From Spirochaetales bacterium (GTDB taxonomy: Bacteria; Spirochaetota; Spirochaetia; Sphaerochaetales; Sphaerochaetaceae): 15,881 bases of DNA. This document shows, piece by piece, positions 15,185 through 15,881 of this stretch; position 1 is the stretch's first letter, and the number at the start of each line of letters is the position of its first letter. A program made the translations under genes and the position numbers. Location: positions 1 through 15,881 of the forward strand of contig JALFCJ010000296.1 in NCBI GenBank assembly GCA_022771185.1, written 5' to 3'. The notes under the pieces are model-generated. The model saw only the letters and a list, made by a program, of their open reading frames with translations, made no database searches and was not told the origin of the DNA.

Positions 15185-15326
15185 ATGGCAGGCAAGAGTA
15201 TGGTCATCTGCGATAATGATGCCCTTTCCTGCCATTGTCAACCTTATTAATGAATCTGCAGTAAATCGCCAGATTCTATTTGTCTATGGATGCCTTCCAA
15301 TATTTGAAAACCATCAGATACGCTGA
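15185..15326 (+). pseudogene. Possible frameshifted small gene or gene fragment
   Basis: AGGAG (15174-15178) sits 6 nt before an ATG at 15185 that reads MAGKSMVICDNDAL and then runs into a stop near 15250. Shifting by +1 in the GCCCTTTCCTGCC stretch (around 15220-15234) continues as PAIVNLINESAVNRQILFVY, then GCLPIFENHQIR and TGA at 15324-15326. The composite reads like protein, with a beta-strand-like LFVYGCLP. I do not recognise the family. It is either a decayed fragment or, less likely, a genuine short peptide. Confidence 0.35.
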
Positions 15327-15742
15327 GTTAATATTCATATTATACTGAGTCAGAAGACACTAGAAGATATTCTATTAATACTAAAAGCTCAAACTTATTC
15401 TCTAGAAATTGCAGCACTATATATTCTTTACACGCATTCTAGTAATTACTATTTTCTTTTGCCCTTAATCGAAACGGCCCCCAAAAACACATAAATTAGG
15501 TTATTATTTATTTTATTATTCCTATTTAAGAATATTATTATATTTTATAATATTAAATAGAGAGCATTTTTTATTATTCCCCTTCCCTCTTTTATATCAG
15601 CATCCAAGTGATAAACATGTTATCACTACCATTTGTCTATACGCATCATTGTTCAGGCATTATTAAGCCCAATCATCTGCATAAGTACTCACTAATTCCA
15701 ACAGCTTCCTACTCTCATACTTGTTTATCTCTTCTGTTTCCC
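15327..15742. other. AT-rich intergenic region with inverted repeats
   Basis: No gene is supported. Two structures stand out. One is an almost pure A/T inverted repeat at 15522-15560, with 14 paired positions and a 3-nt bulge. The other is a dyad at 15607-15627, AGTGATAA-N5-TTATCACT, which has the form of a repressor operator. No -35/-10 pair could be confidently assigned to the downstream gene. Confidence 0.45.
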
Positions 15743-15797
15743 AACATTACACAATTACGTAATGTTACATAATGTTCTTGCAATGTTGCGTAATGTT
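15743..15797. promoter_or_regulatory. Helically phased AATGTT-box cluster upstream of the last gene
   Basis: Four copies of (T/C)AATGTT begin at 15760, 15770, 15781 and 15791, spaced 10, 11 and 10 bp, so they face the same side of the helix. An inverted copy, AACATTA, lies at 15743-15749. The first direct copy overlaps a 10-bp palindrome, ATTACGTAAT (15754-15763). The cluster ends 33 bp before the ATG at 15831. The arrangement fits cooperative binding of a DNA-binding protein, which cannot be named. Confidence 0.5.
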
Positions 15798-15830
15798 CGT
15801 TGACGTTTTATCTAGAAAGGATATGTTGCC

Positions 15831-15881
15831 ATGAAGATTAACGAACTATTTAATGATGTTTGTGCAGAGAACTTAAAATAT
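15831..15881 (+). CDS. Unidentified gene, N-terminal 17 residues only
   Basis: The frame reads MKINELFNDVCAENLKY and is open to the window edge. AAAGGA (15816-15821) lies 9 nt before the ATG, a good spacing. The product cannot be recognised from 17 residues. The phased repeat cluster just upstream suggests specific regulation of this gene. Confidence 0.5.
   Translation, partial: MKINELFNDVCAENLKY

Noticed and set aside
15800..15828. TTGACG as a -35 box for the last gene
   Set aside because: The matching -10 position falls on the SD and start codon with no TATAAT-like sequence, so it cannot serve this ATG normally.
1..15881. CRISPR array, rRNA, tRNA or riboswitch
   Set aside because: No regularly spaced identical repeats, cloverleaf-like sequences or known aptamer cores were seen on either strand. 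The phased AATGTT boxes have a 10-bp period, far too short for CRISPR.

Overview
The window is AT-rich bacterial DNA using the standard code, with clear Shine-Dalgarno (SD) sites and tightly packed operon spacing. Low GC, a binding protein with a loose lipobox, and a cytosolic GH2 beta-galactosidase with an ADP-ribosylglycohydrolase neighbour would fit a gut-associated spirochaete or another low-GC anaerobe. That placement is inference; no marker gene here settles it.

Layout. (1) 1-406: the right end of a decayed IS1595-like (ISXO2-type transposase) element. (2) 459-1385, plus strand: a LysR-type regulator. (3) 10967 down to 1390, minus strand: one long operon. In transcription order it holds a DUF1177 protein, an AroM-family protein, a peptide-type solute-binding protein, two permeases (OppB/C-like), two ATPases (OppD/F-like), an M20 metallopeptidase and a CapA-like metallophosphoesterase-fold protein. 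A good sigma-70 promoter (TTTACA-N17-TATAAT) lies at 11029-11001. Most junctions are 4-nt overlaps or gaps of about 1-31 nt. The exception is the 74-nt oppA-oppB gap, which carries a 12-bp hairpin. (4) About 11030-11440: AT-rich spacer with no gene. (5) About 11462-11889: a second IS remnant in the same orientation, with a different internal deletion. Its last 236 bp match 171-406 with about 14 differences. (6) 12670-11861, minus: an ADP-ribosylglycohydrolase whose last nine residues are encoded by the IS end. (7) 12785-15019, plus: a GH2 beta-galactosidase, divergent from it. (8) 15020-15830: a largely non-coding region with a perfect 16-bp inverted repeat, a probable frameshifted gene fragment, an operator-like dyad and a helically phased cluster of AATGTT boxes. 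(9) 15831 onward: the start of an unidentified gene cut by the window edge.

How it fits together. The operon reads as a peptide (or peptide-like amide) scavenging system. The binding protein and ABC importer bring the substrate in, the M20 enzyme hydrolyses it, and CapA-like, AroM and DUF1177 supply further cytosolic steps of unknown chemistry. The LysR gene at the far end of the operon is the natural candidate regulator. The whole block is bracketed by directly repeated IS remnants, so it looks like an acquired or rearranged accessory module. The AroM protein has a two-cysteine arrangement like Asp/Glu racemases. With the CapA-like and M20 enzymes this suggests a D-residue or gamma-glutamyl peptide substrate, as a hypothesis only.
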